Under the pieces are notes generated by a model. That model ran no database searches. It saw only the letters and a list, made by a program, of their open reading frames with translations, and had not been told where the DNA came from. DNA of 64,000 nucleotides from Lineus longissimus (taxonomy: Eukaryota > Nemertea > Pilidiophora > Heteronemertea > Lineidae): assembly GCF_910592395.1 (NCBI RefSeq), contig NC_088309.1, forward strand, positions 22,446,599 to 22,510,598. Direction: 5' to 3'. The position numbers were made by a program, and so were the translations under genes. Positions 1-12,831 of this stretch are shown here, in pieces; the first letter of the stretch is position 1; the number at the start of each line of letters is the position of its first letter.

Positions 1-48
1 TTGTTAGTTGTTCTGTAGTTATAGTAACCCCATCTTATTATGTTCCAG

Positions 49-255
49 GGTGAAACGTCGTACATTAGGGTAATGAAGGACCGTGGAGGAAGATCAAAAC
101 GTTCTCGATCTCGAAGTAAAAGTTGGTCGCCGCGTCGTACGAGAGGATCGCCCAGTTATTCTCCAATGAAGCGTTCATACTCACGATCACGGTCTAGTTC
201 TAGCTCAAGCTCTAGTTCTAGGTCAAGGTCAAGGTCAAGGTCGCGGTCACCATAG
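49..255 (+). CDS. SRSF1: SRSF1-type splicing factor, copy A, last coding exon only (5' part outside window)
   Basis: An acceptor (TGTTCCAG) ends at 48, and the exon reads GETSYIRVMKDRGGRS and on to a TAG stop at 253-255. GET-YIRV is the end of the second RRM of SRSF1-type SR proteins. It is followed by an arginine-serine domain with SWSPRRTRGSPSYSPM, then a serine run and five RS dipeptides. SRSF1 family proteins bind exonic splicing enhancers in the nucleus and recruit the spliceosome; the RS tail is the phosphorylated interaction part. The exon corresponds to exon 4 of copies B and C downstream and has the longest, most typical RS domain of the three. The earlier exons lie before the window. 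The 48 bases before the exon are intron. Confidence 0.88.
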   Translation, partial: GETSYIRVMKDRGGRSKRSRSRSKSWSPRRTRGSPSYSPMKRSYSRSRSSSSSSSSSRSRSRSRSRSP

Positions 256-3200
256 TGATCTGGCTGAATTATCACTTTTAATGTGATATAGAAAGAAAAC
301 TGCAAAGCTGATGTAGGTTTCTTGCCTTATTCATTCAGGTATTGATGAAAAAAGGTACATCCATTGGTAACTCAATTAGGGACTGTAGTAACCCACTTGT
401 ATTCAATACACTGGGCAGTAGATGTAGTAGCACATCAGTCATGTCAGTTGTCTTTACAGTTTTAAGTCTGGTGCTTGATATTTTAACCCATTGAGATCTG
501 GATAGTCACAACTCATGCTAAATAGGTGCTCTTGTGTTGTTTTTGTTGGATCAAACTGATTTGTTTACATCGAGCTAGTGCTTGCCGTATCTAGTCAAGG
601 TTGTTTTGAGTGAGAAAACAAAGGCAAATTGTTCTCACCTGATTGACACCTGTCTCAAAGAGATTTCTGTCAACCACTGCTTCATTATTGTGGAGTCATC
701 CCATTTCAATCATTCCATCAGATCAATTGTGATGCATTCCATGATCTTGTCAAGATTAATTAATATAAACAAAATGATTACTTTCGATCATTTTTACTAA
801 CCTTATACCAAAACTAAGGTTGATTTCTGTTGCCATAGTTATAAATCATGAATTTAAAACCATTAATAATAGAAAAAAGACATTGTTGTGGAATAAACTA
901 AAATATCAAATCATATGAAGATTGAGTCTGGGGCTGATGAGATAATCTTTGATTATAACAGTGAAATATAAATTTGGTTTGAACCCATTTTACTGTTTGA
1001 TCAGGTTGAGATTGTTTCCATCAGAATTAGATCTGAGTCGAACGTTGAAATTCGGCTACAGTTTATTTAACATTCCTGGTATTACATTTCAAATATATTC
1101 ACTTCTTTTCATTCCTGAGCATTTTTTGTGTTATCACATTATTCACTTTATAATCAAATTTTCCCATTTCAAATTTTTGGTTTTTTAATCGCTCACTCTT
1201 GGCATAGGACTAGGAGTAGGATTTTTCACCCGAGGTAAATATCTCTAGTCAGTATGTTAATGAAAACCTGTATCATTCAACCCTTCCTCGAGATTTTGCC
1301 ATAAACTGTCCATTTTGCCATAAACTGTCGTTTTTGCCCATTACACTGCCACTGATACTTGAGTGTGTTCAACTTCAATCTTTCATGATACCTATGTTCT
1401 CATTCCTGCTCTCTGATAAATTAGACCAAGAAATTAGCTGCACTCTAGATTTTCTTGAAATTGAATTGTTCTGGTAATGGTACAATAAAAAACGCTATTA
1501 TCAAAATTTCAAACACAAAATGAAATGTGCAATCAATAGAATTATACAGACAAGTCCGTTCTGACATTCTAAGCATTGCGCTTGTTCTCCTAAAAGTTGC
1601 ACTTTGTAGCACTTATTTTCCATGTTACTTGGTAGCCGGCAGTTATGTTCTGCTTTTGATTTAAGAGCTCTATGTAAAGAACATTCTGAATTGATCTGTA
1701 AACAAGGTCCAATTAATAATTTCTTCCTGCTCTATTGTTGGAATAAATACTGGTGTGTGCAATAACGTATCAAATGTTATGTTGAAATCATTACGACTGG
1801 TTCGAATTCTGGTAAATGGGCGTAATTGATAACTGTGTTTGATTTGCCAAATTATTGATTCCAGATTTGATACTTCATGTCTGTACTGTAAAATCACTCT
1901 TTCCTGACTGATCAGATGTCCTTTTGCAATGTAAGACTTCTTCACTGGTATTGTTCAGCCAGCAAACCAGAAAAGTCTAGGTTTCTTGGAAAATATATTT
2001 TTCTGGGGGACAGTATGCCCAGGTCAAAGAAAGTGATTTTGCGGTATGTTTCTTTGTGTTTTTGTTGTGATTTTTGTCTGTGAATTACCAATGTAGAATC
2101 TCTAAGATACTAAGCTGTATATGGAATTTTAAGATTGTTGCCTATGATAACTGTTTGTGGTGGGATATGATTTATGAGCCTACACCTTATTTTGCAATTG
2201 CTCAGCTGAAATTATTGTGGCTCTTTTAGAAATTAGATATTTATGAATACTCTACACCATTTCATTTACACGATATATATAATTGTAGTTGTTGTTTTAT
2301 TTTGTTAAATATTATGATATTTATTTATTAGTATGTACAAATCTATCTCTCTAAACTATATAGTCTTTGAAACGTGATCTCATCTGATACTTCTAGCACT
2401 GGGTTGCATTCCTGATAATGTTGTAAAGAATGGTTGAATTTCCTATATTGTTCAACAATTCTTTGAGAATTTTACTCATGGATATGCTTGTAATTAAAAC
2501 TGAGTTAAGAAAATGGACAAGACCAACACCTTGTCTCATGTTTTGCTAATACATAAATCAATGAATGTAATTGCATTCCGTAATTTTAGTGCAAAGTATC
2601 ATATTGCCTGTCTGCATCATCCCCAATCATTGCCATTGTCTGTGTTTTTAAGCTTAAGCTTGTATTGAAGTGTTCACCTGTAAAAGGGCACAATTTGTTT
2701 TACAAAGTAGTTTGGGCCATTTTTAGGCTCAAGAACTAGAACTTTAGACAGAAGAAGGCTTGATCATGCAGCCATTACAAGAGCCGTAAAAACATGCACA
2801 GTTCAGTTTGTAACAATATAACTCATCTGAATGAAACCAAATGTGTCCTTTGATAGTAACAACACTTCAAAACTTTTTTGATTACTTTCCATGACGATTG
2901 TAAAATAAGAGATTCTTTTATGTTTTCTTAGATACTTAATGTGTTTTCGTCAAAGGACGGCAATAGGCTAGGAGACGATTTAGGATTTTCTAGTCACTGG
3001 ATTTCACTGAGGACGATGACCGGTATGATGACTTTATCCTTCGCGCAATTTTTTACAGGTGGAAAATACTCAAGCACACCATGTGTATATGGCCTTGACT
3101 CCAGGAGCTTCCTCTAGTTGCTTCATTTCTCACTCTGGTAGTAAACCCATTGGAAAGGGTGTCCAAAAAATGAAAAATCAAAAACAGCAGTTGCTTCATT

Positions 3201-6200
3201 TCTCACTCTGGTAGTAAACCCATTGGAAAGAATGTCCAAAAAACGAAAAATCAAAAACAGCAGAGCTGTAAAAATCTTCTATTTTATTTGGGTTCTCATA
3301 AAAATGGACAATCCTGAGGCGGTAGAAATGAAAAAGTTCTAAAAAAATGATATGAAAAAACATACAACTGATATGAAACAACGATCACATATTTTCTAGC
3401 AATGTTTCTACTTTACTCTTGGTGTTTGAATGGATTATCCGAATGATGTTTCTGGAGTCTTGGTTTGTACACACTAGTTCTGCTGTTTACTGCTATTTGG
3501 AACAGCCAATGTGCAATCAGTGTCACAGTCACTGTCAGTCTTATGCATAATATCATATTTCATATTGTTGGCTCTGGAGGTATGATTATTGCACCAAGAG
3601 TCGTGGTGTCAAACATTTGTCATATTGTGATGAATGCTGGAGTCTTGTCAGCAAGAACGTTGAACATTCCTCGAAGTCAGTCAAATAAATCTTGTTTTTG
3701 GTCTTGTGTACATGTACATGTGGCATTGACTGAACAATCAATTCAAGGTAATTCTGAGGATAAGACTGTTGTGATTCCTATTTATCAATGACGAGATTTA
3801 GAGATTTTTCAAGGTAATTCTGACTAGCACTAACAGGTTTTTTGGCAAAATTTCCTTAAGGTTTCTAACCACCAAACTTAAGGAAATGTACATGTACATA
3901 TACATGTTATGCATATCTTCTCATAATGTCTGTGAAATATCCTTGAATATTTCCCTGTAATTTTGTGTACGAATATGGCATTGAGTGCAAAATCTTTTGC
4001 AAGTAAAAAGTTGTAATTTTGTGTTCAGGTAGGGTCCAAAATTGGTCGATTGTCATTTTGAATGTTAATGAGAATGATAAAATAGCATTTATTCCTTCAC
4101 CTCCTGCATCATGTACTTAATGAGTGTTGTAAAACAAATGTGTTAGTGTGATTTTGAAACAATGATAATCCCTAATTGTCTGTGAATCGAGTATTTTCCT
4201 ATTGTAAACTCTAATATAATTTCTTATTTTATCGCTACAAGGGTTTGGATTTGGTCGGCAATCATGGCATGGGTCTAACATAGGATTAGGATTTGGAGGC
4301 AGTCCTACATTAGCTAGGACTGCCATGCTTCGGGATACATGGCAGCACCTAAAGACCCATTATTGATGGGGCTTTAGAAGTTTTGGGACTTGCATGGTAG
4401 TCATTAATTTGGAGGCTCGGCAATTATTTGGGATCCTCGTCAATGGATTGGACGTAGGAACGGTGGCAGATAGTTGCCCTGGATTTCGTAAGTTTGGATA
4501 AAAAGTGAGGTATCAAAATGTCAATTGTTCTTTAAAATTCATCCGTACTTGAATTGGAAGTCCCTGTAAGGCCATGGGTACATGTATCTCCTCAAAACTA
4601 TTAATTGATGGGTAACGGGAATGCTGCTATTTGTTTGAAAAGGTGGTCCCAATTCCCCCGAGGTGATATGGTAAAGTTGGTTTATTTTCAACATCATGTA
4701 AACATGCCTCTGCAACACTGTCTACTGGTTGAGGTATCCGTATTGACATATGAAAATTATTCATGTCTCAAAACAAACAATAAGCTGTGGTCCATCATAG
4801 TGATGTGAGCGAGTTGAAATATTGTGACAATGGAAGATTCGTGCTCCAAGAGGTAGAGGCTAGTTTGCAGTGTTAAAAAAAGCCAAGGACCAGGTCATAA
4901 TGTCATCCACATAGATTATTATTGAGTGGTGAAGGGGTGAATAATATCATGTAGATGTTCTGTCCTAGTTACACTGATAATTTCTCCCTCTGCATGATCA
5001 TCACAGCTTGTGCACAAGTCTGTCAGAAAAAAGAAAATTGTTGTTCGATGTTGTCTATCACTTCCCCCAACTAATCGTTATTTTCAGTCCTGAATCTCAC
5101 ATAGATTGTCACTCACTGTCTCCCTGTGGTATTGTCTACATTTGTTCTAGAGGCCATGCAGATGATTTCATTTGTAAAACACTTCATTCTAAATGTCACA
5201 AGTACGTCACTAGCCTTCGTGGCATACTTTGTTGTCGGTGCTGCAATGGCGGGAGTGATGTGTACTGATGTCAACCATGATAGTATCCACCTGTGGCACA
5301 TCTTGTTGGTAATATCAGACGAGTCCCGAGCACAGATTGACATCACTGCACGACCTCTGTTCCTGTGCTCCTCAGAAAATCATGATAAAAGTGATTCTGT
5401 GGTTCAAAATTTCTGGAAGAGACTTGATGGCAAACTTCTGTTCATTTGCTGACACAGTAACGAAAAGCTGAAGATAAGATAATCTGTTTGTGAGAGTTAT
5501 CAATGTACCTTGTTGTAGATGACTATGACTTTTCTGGCCAGCTATCTCTAATCAACCCACCCTCAGGCTGTCTTCAAGGAATACTATAATTCTGCATGTC
5601 TCTATGCACGCGAGTTTGGACCAGTGGATGGTTTAACATTTGATGGAGCAAGGCGCCTAATATCCTTGTTGTACATTGAAATGGCTTGAAACCAACAAAC
5701 CGGTATGGCAGGGGTCCCTGATGCCATCATTTTATTAGATTTTATCAATGTTCTGTCTCATGCTTATAAATGTACATTCTGTGTTCTACGTCCACTGCTA
5801 AGTGTTGTATAACAACGTTACTACTGCAAGCTTGGGGTTGATGTAATGATTTGGTGTCTTAGTTTCCTGTCGAATGGGATGGCATTTGCTTTTAGGATAT
5901 TCCCTGGCCAGCACTTACATTGATTACAAAGTTTGCATCTAGTGAGCATGGCAGATGTACGTGTACATCTTGAAATGTGCACTAACAGTAATTTATTTAG
6001 AAACTAAAAATTTCTACGTTTTCTGACAAATCCCAAAACTGACTTATGTACCGTACTGAAACTCAGTTAAAAGGTCTACTGCGTTTGTTAAAACATTCCA
6101 GAAAGCATTGCTTAAAGCAAAGGAGGGTACGATCTACAGACCTTGAATTTAACCTTCCATGTTAAAAAATTACCATCAATGCATTGGATCATAGACTTGT

Positions 6201-7713
6201 TTGTTTGAAAATACTGTTACTGTATACTCGTACTGTGGGGTCAGCTCTGAGAAATACTTTTCGAGTGCCGCTTCCTGCTCCATTGAAGAAAAATATGCTA
6301 CCCCTGCATTGTTGCTCTTGCAATATGTCCTTGTTTGATTATCTTGCATATTCATCAACTGGAGCGAATGTGACACTCAAACAAGATTTCTTCGTGCCGA
6401 GCCATTTACTACTTTGATAACCTTCACCTTTTCAGCCAAATCATGTACCAGTACATGTAGTTTGAGAACCATTGATCCTGATTATGGAATGGGGCGATTT
6501 TTGTGCCATTTATGTTTTAGATCAAGATATTCATTTGCATCGGCTTTCAGCTGTAAGCATTCCAATCTGCAATGTTACATGTAATAAATTAAGTTTTGTG
6601 TCAATATCGGTCTACTCGGGTGTTATTTTTGTGTTGACTTAGTCTACGGTATTTGAGGGAGAGACTTCTTCGAAATACTCCCAACTCCCCTCAGGTATCA
6701 GTTATCATGCTGATTTGTAAGATAGTTAATTTTGAACTCACAGCTAGGCTCCCCCTTTAGTGGCATATCATGCTGAAATTTTGGTTGTCAGTCCAGGCTG
6801 GTTGTGGAATTTGTCTTCTAGTGGTATCTGCATGTTATCACCGGTGTTTTTGCCTTTTCGTATTGAAGGGTTTAGATGGTTACTTTTATTCGAGCCCGAC
6901 TGTTCTGGCTCCTGAAGTGTGTACCAGAATTGCGATCTCAAAAGGACTAATCAATGCAAATCCCATCTGACATAAGACGGCCATGATCAGCTTGTTCAGA
7001 TCGAAAGAAATGACAAACATTTTAGGAGATGGTTCTAAATACTGGACTTGGTGACTGATGTCCCTTAAAAGATATTGTGATGCCACACCATTTGATGTGA
7101 CAGGCCTTGACTAAATGCAATCTAGATGTGCTTTACATGACAATTATCTGGGAAGTTTTGTCATCAGTTCGATGTGTTCTTGGTCTAATTCTGGAATTCA
7201 AAATGATAATCTGGTTGGCTCTCATTGTTGGTTGCTCACTTTGCTCAGCTGACACCCTGATCAACGTCTACTACAGACTTTTGGTGAAGTTGTGACAGTT
7301 GCCTGGATTCCTCCTCCATGGGATATTTATGGTACTATTGTCTCCCTGAGACACCGTCCTTGTCTGTGACTATCATTTTGTTTATAAATCAAGACTATGA
7401 CATCAGTCCCACATCCAAAATAATAGCTTGATTTGTGTTTAAAGGTACTTTTCATCTTGTCATTGTGACTTTTCAGATTTTGTACTGAGTATGAACACTG
7501 GCTTGTACACTGTGGTGTAGCAGATCAGATAGTCCCTTGAGCTGAAGTCCTGGTACTAACCAGATCCTTCTGGATTAATAAAGACAATGAGCACAGCCAA
7601 CCATGCAAGGATATTTTAGTATATACCGTGGTGGGCATGACAATCCAGGCACATTTGATTTATAATGCAGCCAGGCTTGGATTTCAAAATACTGATGGGT
7701 GTTGTGCAAAATA
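256..7713. other. 3' UTR of copy A and a gene-poor spacer
   Basis: About 7.5 kb between copies A and B. The first few hundred bases should be 3' UTR of copy A. I examined the open frames here on both strands; all are short (under 110 codons), have no recognisable domain, and do not join across splice sites. A 73-bp tandem duplication lies at 3118-3263. ACATGTA-type palindromes recur, for example near 3708 and 3889. I see nothing else I can support. Confidence 0.5.
3118..3263. repeat. 73-bp direct tandem duplication
   Basis: Two adjacent copies (3118-3190 and 3191-3263) both begin TTGCTTCATTTCTCACTC and end AATCAAAAACAGCAG. They differ at only a few positions, so the duplication is recent. 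It lies in the spacer and changes no gene. Confidence 0.9.
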
Positions 7714-7750
7714 TTGAAACAGACTGTAATTTTCAGTAGCGCCGCCTATG
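7714..7750 (+). promoter_or_regulatory. Upstream element shared by SRSF1 copies B and C (B copy)
   Basis: This stretch (TTGAAACAGACTGTAATTTT, then CAGTAGCGCCGCCTAT) has a clear homologue at 14734-14770, upstream of copy C, with about 8 differences in 37 bases. It lies 168 bases before the copy B start codon. Being kept upstream of two paralogous genes suggests a core promoter or 5' UTR element carried along when the gene was duplicated. The regulatory role is inference. Confidence 0.4.
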
Positions 7751-7881
7751 TACAATCCGACGTATCAATCACCCTTGACGGCCATCTTGAAAAATTATTG
7801 TAAATTTTTCTCAGAAAAGGCAGCTAAAAGATCTCGATTTCCTTCTCTAATATTTCGTGCGAGGGAAAATTGTCACGCAAT

Positions 7882-10041
7882 ATGTCATTTAGGGGTGGTA
7901 GAGGACTACCACCATCATCGAATGTGTATGTTGGGAACCTCCCTCCCTACGTTCGGGAGGGTGATTTGGAGGAAGTTTTCGATGCGTATGGCCACATCGT
8001 CAAAATCGAACTGAAAACTATGCGGGGACCACCGTTTGCATTCATCGAGTTCGAGGATCCAAGGTTTGGCACATCAAAAGTATTGATTTTATGTTACCCT
8101 CCTTTCTCGTAGACTATTTTTGTTCACTGCTTGCTAGTCGTTTCGTAGTCATGATAAAGTGTCACTGTCGAGTCATGTTGCCATTGTTGGTGGGGAGACC
8201 AGACCAGCAGGAGAGGTGTGGCATGCCAGCAGTACAGAAAAAGAAAATGTTTGGCCTTGCCCTTCCCCTTGCCTTGCGTCCTGAGGAGACGTATAATTAT
8301 CATTTTTCCCATCATGATGTCGTGTTTTATCATACCCTAAGTCGGACCACCTGTATTATGTCCATGTTGTTGGACTTGGAGGAGGGACAGGCAAAATATT
8401 TCAAGTGGAATCAAGATCAAGTCCACTCCAAATGACCACGGCCACCATGACAGCATTTGATTCAGTTAAATTGGGCACGACAAATCATTGTTCGGCCCTA
8501 CAACATGACTGACCGTGAAAACACTATACACCAAATGGCTATTAACTGGTTTGAAGGTTTTTCTGAGACTGTTGGTCGTTTTTCCAGGGATGCTGAAGAT
8601 GCAGTGCATGATGGGAATCGTTTGGTCATGGAAGGATTCCGCTTGAAAGTGGAGTTTCCGAAGGGCCCCTTCAACAGCCGTGGCAGAGGTGGTTTTCGTG
8701 GTGGCTTCGCTGGGAGGGGGCCACCCCGGAGGTCCATGTATAGAGTCACAGTAACTGGTAAGTGAAAATCCTGTCATGATTAATGATATACCATAGTAGT
8801 CAGTGATTTTGTTAAATTTTATCATTTTAGTTGTTAGATTTCAGTTTATGATTGACGAGATTGTTCATTGGTTTTTCAACGCTCAAGAGATAACGATGAG
8901 CTTCAGCTTCAAAAATGATGCTGACTTCGATTATTGAGTGTCATGTTCATGCCATTTTGATTGAGTTTTACTGACAATGCAGCTGTACTACAATGCAATT
9001 ATAATTGTCTGATAGCGATAAACCACACTATTTTATTATTATTTTCTTGTAGGTTTTCAATTCATGAAAGTATTCTGCAGTTGTCTAAATTTTTCGACAT
9101 GGCACCTTTCAGATTTACCACCATCGGGGAGCTGGCAGGATTTGAAGGACCACATGCGTGAGGCTGGAGATGTCCTCTTTACTGATGTTGACAGCAGCTG
9201 TAGGGGTATTGTAGAGTTCGAAAAAGCAGATGCCATGAATTATGCCATAAGAAATCTTGACGGGTCCAGGTTTACATCTCATGAGGTTTGTACAGGATTT
9301 CCTATTTCACAAGGGACTGCATGCCATGACCAAAATGCCTATTTAAAAAGTGAGTGTTTAGTAAATCAGGTCACAACCTAAACACAAGCTTTTTTTAATT
9401 CTACAAATTATGAAGGAATATTTTGACCATGGCAGACCCTTGCGAAATAGTGAGTAGGTTGAATATCACTGTATGTTCATACAAAAGCAAAACAATAGAC
9501 TGACCTAGTTGAAAGACAAAAAACAGTTTGTGTATATTTGGGAGTCTCATAGCACTTGTTCAATTTGTTTGTCAACTTTGAGTACTATTTAAATCTTGTG
9601 AAAGCATGTCATCTTTGAAAAAGACCAGTAGCCTTGAATCTTCCAATGTTGATGGTGACCTGTCTTAGAAGACAAATTGGTGGCTGGTCATGACAGATGA
9701 GTAAAACTAAGTTTACAGGATGATTGAGGAACAATGACGTAAAAGGAGTATTGATAGATAAAACATCAGGTGTAAAATGTCTGGAAGAAATTTCTCGTGA
9801 TAATATTGGGAAGTACATGATATTTTTCTTCTTATAGGGCGAAGAGTCTTATATTACTGTTAAAGAGGTGTCCGATGATGGGTTTCGGTCGAGCAGTCGA
9901 CACACTTCAAGTTACGATTATAGGTCCCGAAGTCGCAGTTGTGACAGATACTGCAGAACACCACTGTATTCGCCAAGAAGGACATTCAGGCAATCTAGGT
10001 CGCGTTCTCGATCATGGTCGGGCAGTCCTTATCGAAGGTGA
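7882..10041 (+). CDS. SRSF1: SRSF1-type splicing factor, copy B (divergent paralogue, 4 coding exons)
   Basis: Exons 7882-8063, 8588-8757, 9113-9285 and 9838-10041 join in phase (2, 1, 0) to give 242 residues. The start is the ATG of MSFRGGRG; the earlier in-frame codon at 7870 is only TTG. RRM1 shows VYVGNL (RNP2) and PPFAFIEF (RNP1), split by intron 1 at FEDPR/DAEDAV as in SRSF1. A glycine-arginine hinge follows ([12 protein letters not shown]). RRM2 carries the pseudo-RRM signature [17 protein letters not shown], which defines SRSF1/ASF proteins. The C-terminus is short and degenerate: only scattered RS dipeptides around SRSRSC and SRSRSRSW, with two unusual cysteines. Exon 3 is 173 bases, as in copy C. 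It should act as a nuclear RNA-binding splicing regulator; the weak RS tail suggests altered regulation or nuclear import (inference). Confidence 0.85.
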
Positions 10042-10615
10042 TGCCACTGATGATGTGTGGTGAACCAAAGGAGTCGCAACATCCAGCTTGGACTGACTAA
10101 ATCAAATGTGGTATTCATCAACTCTCAGTAAGAGACTAAAGATGTTTACGTTATCTTGGTATGTCCACGATATTGGACTCATCATCAGACAATCTTGGAC
10201 CAAATCTCTGTTTAAAGTGAAATCATGTTGTGATTGCAATGGGTTGGTGAAGTTAAGTGTTTTAGTATAATAACCACGCAAAAAGGTACTGCGCAGAATG
10301 ATTTTTATTATGTGCTTGTAAAAAATGTCATTAGTTTGAACTTTGACCAATTGTACGCAATACTGGCAGCATCACCCTCACCATGAAAGGAGACCCTGTG
10401 TATAATACAGTACATGCACCATAGAAACCGAGGTGTGTTGAAATACCTAATAATCAATGATATATGTAATTTGCATTGTATGTTGTGTTTTGCTCCATCT
10501 AATTTATCTTTGTTTTATTATTTCCCAGATATCTGAACGGTTAATCTTTATGGCTAATCGGGATTTATGGATTTATAGGGATCATTTGGGATTAACCGGA
10601 GTGGAGTTTGGCTGG

Positions 10616-10700
10616 TCCAAAGAAATTGGATGATAAGTTGTATAAGGATCAGTGGAGCTTGGATATCCAAAGAAATTGGAAGATAACATGTATAAGGATC
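10616..10700. repeat. 50-bp period direct repeat
   Basis: TCCAAAGAAATTGGA followed by TATAAGGATC occurs from 10616 and again from 10666. The two stretches of about 35 bases differ at a few positions. Confidence 0.75.
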
Positions 10701-12633
10701 CAGGATATTCCTGCTATTGATTATGGATAACCTGGTATGATATCTTCCAAGCTAATTGCTCATTAAAAAGTTTGCTGATGAAAGTACAGTAGTTGGTGTG
10801 CCCTCTTGAGTGTTATTCATAAATTGTAATCATGGAAAGGGGACAAGTAACGTAATCTAGCTAGATAAAATAAAAGCTTGTGAAAATATTTCCACTGAAA
10901 TTTGACAGCTGGCAATTTTCTCCTATGTTTGGGAGATGTCCTTTCATCAGCAAACTTTTTGTTTGAAGAGAATGAGTGTGTAACCACTTCACTTAAAATT
11001 GTAAAACAAATGCCTCTAAGGGTTGTTCTAGGTCAGCAATACAATGCAAAAGGTACGAAATCGCTCAAACATGTCCTAAGCCTATTTTATGGAAATCCTA
11101 AGTTTCTGCAAGAAAGTCTTGAAACAAAAGGTACATTTTGCAGTGGTTTTGCTGCAAAATCAAGTTTTGGTGAGAAGTGATATTTGATTAGAAGAGAATT
11201 AGTGCATTTTTCATAATGTCAGAATTAGTATTGTCAATGTGTTATTTTAAAGTGAAGTTGGATTATTTGATAATATAATCTGGCGAGGTGCCACAGAATG
11301 TAGTCATTTTGAGTCTGTCGCATTTGGTAGTAAAGCTATTTTTCAGTTCAGTGACATGAACTAACCGGTATTGGATCTAGGTTGCCTTTTACATCAATCT
11401 TTTCCCTCAATCGATGAATATAAAATTTGTTTTGTGAATAAATGATCTTTTGATTGTCTATACTATCAATTAATTCTATTTCATTTTCTATTTATTACTG
11501 AAGGTTAGATTTTGGAGTGGATTTTTGGATAGGATTTTCTACACTGTATAATCATAGAATTATCTGGATTTTGGAATGGGATGGTAGCTCAGTACTGTCA
11601 TTTGGAACAGGTCTGGAATGGGATCTAATTTTGGAATGTTGGAATTGATTATCAGGGGATTGGAACACAAAAGATAGAGGAATGGAAATCTATCACCTTG
11701 GAGCTTGCTCCAGAGCCCGGATTAAACCTAGATCGTCTCCTGGATTTAATCTGGACCAGAAGGACAAGGGATCAATCCCATCACTGTAAGATTTTCTCTT
11801 AATTCTTGGAGAGAAATATGACTGGAGCACGTCCTTGGAAACCGGGCATTCATTTGAGAGGTTTTTAGGTATTTTTGTGAGAGGGGGAAAGGGGGCATTA
11901 AGTGTGAAAATTGGAATTTAAGTAAAGGGTTGTATGACTGGAATCTTATTCGTTTCCTACTTCACATTAAGATTTACAATCTTTCCAAGCGTATTTTTTT
12001 ATTTTGCTGTTGTGCAGTGCAAGGCCACTTCTACAGCCATTTTACATCCATTCAGTGTAAAAAACAGAAGTTCTCATTCATTATATTCATGTTGCAAAAG
12101 AAATGACAAAAATAATCTCCCTGGAGATCAGTAAATGATAATGCACAGACTACTCAATGGGGTGATTATGGGAACTTTCAAAATGTGTTTTAACCTTTTG
12201 GGGAGAAGAGTTCTTTGGATGAGCGAGAAAAGTTCTCAGAAAATTTGTTTCGGATTTTAAATCTGGCGTAACGACGATTCAGTGGATACATTTGTTTGGT
12301 TATGTTAGAATTGTAGGAAGGAGTTGTTCAGAATTATGTGTCTGCATACTTGTTCCTTTTGAATAAGTAAGGAAACCTTTTTTTGGAAGTCATTTGGATC
12401 AAGCTGGAGTCCTTGTGGGTTACTGCAGGCTTCTTGCCTATTACTTACATGTCTCTTTGCCTGAGGATGAATGATATTTTGCCTAAAGAAGTAATTTTGG
12501 ATGCAATAACCAGTGGATTGTTGGTCAGGTTAGGAGCAGGAAATGTCATTTTGGGATAAGGACTCCTGAGGGACATGCCTTGTGGCATTCTGTCCCCAAG
12601 TATCATGTCATGGATCATTTTGTGATGAGTCAT

Positions 12634-12831
12634 GGAATCCTTTAGGATCAATCTGGGAATCATTTAGGATCAAATCGGGGAATCATTTAGGATCAAAAGG
12701 GGAATCATTTAGGATCAAAAGGGGAATCATTTTTGAATCAAATCGGGCAATCTTTGGATCAAACCGGGAAACCATTTTAGGACCAAATTGGGAAACATTT
12801 AGGAACAGATCTTGGAATCCTTTTAAGAACC
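12634..12831. repeat. Minisatellite of 22-26-bp units
   Basis: Eight or nine imperfect head-to-tail units of the form GGAATCATTTAGGATCAAA(A/T)(G/C)GG. Units in the middle are nearly identical, while those at the 3' end drift (GGACCAAATTGGG). The array reads through an open frame of 116 codons (12582-12932), which I take as a by-product of the repeat. Confidence 0.85.
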
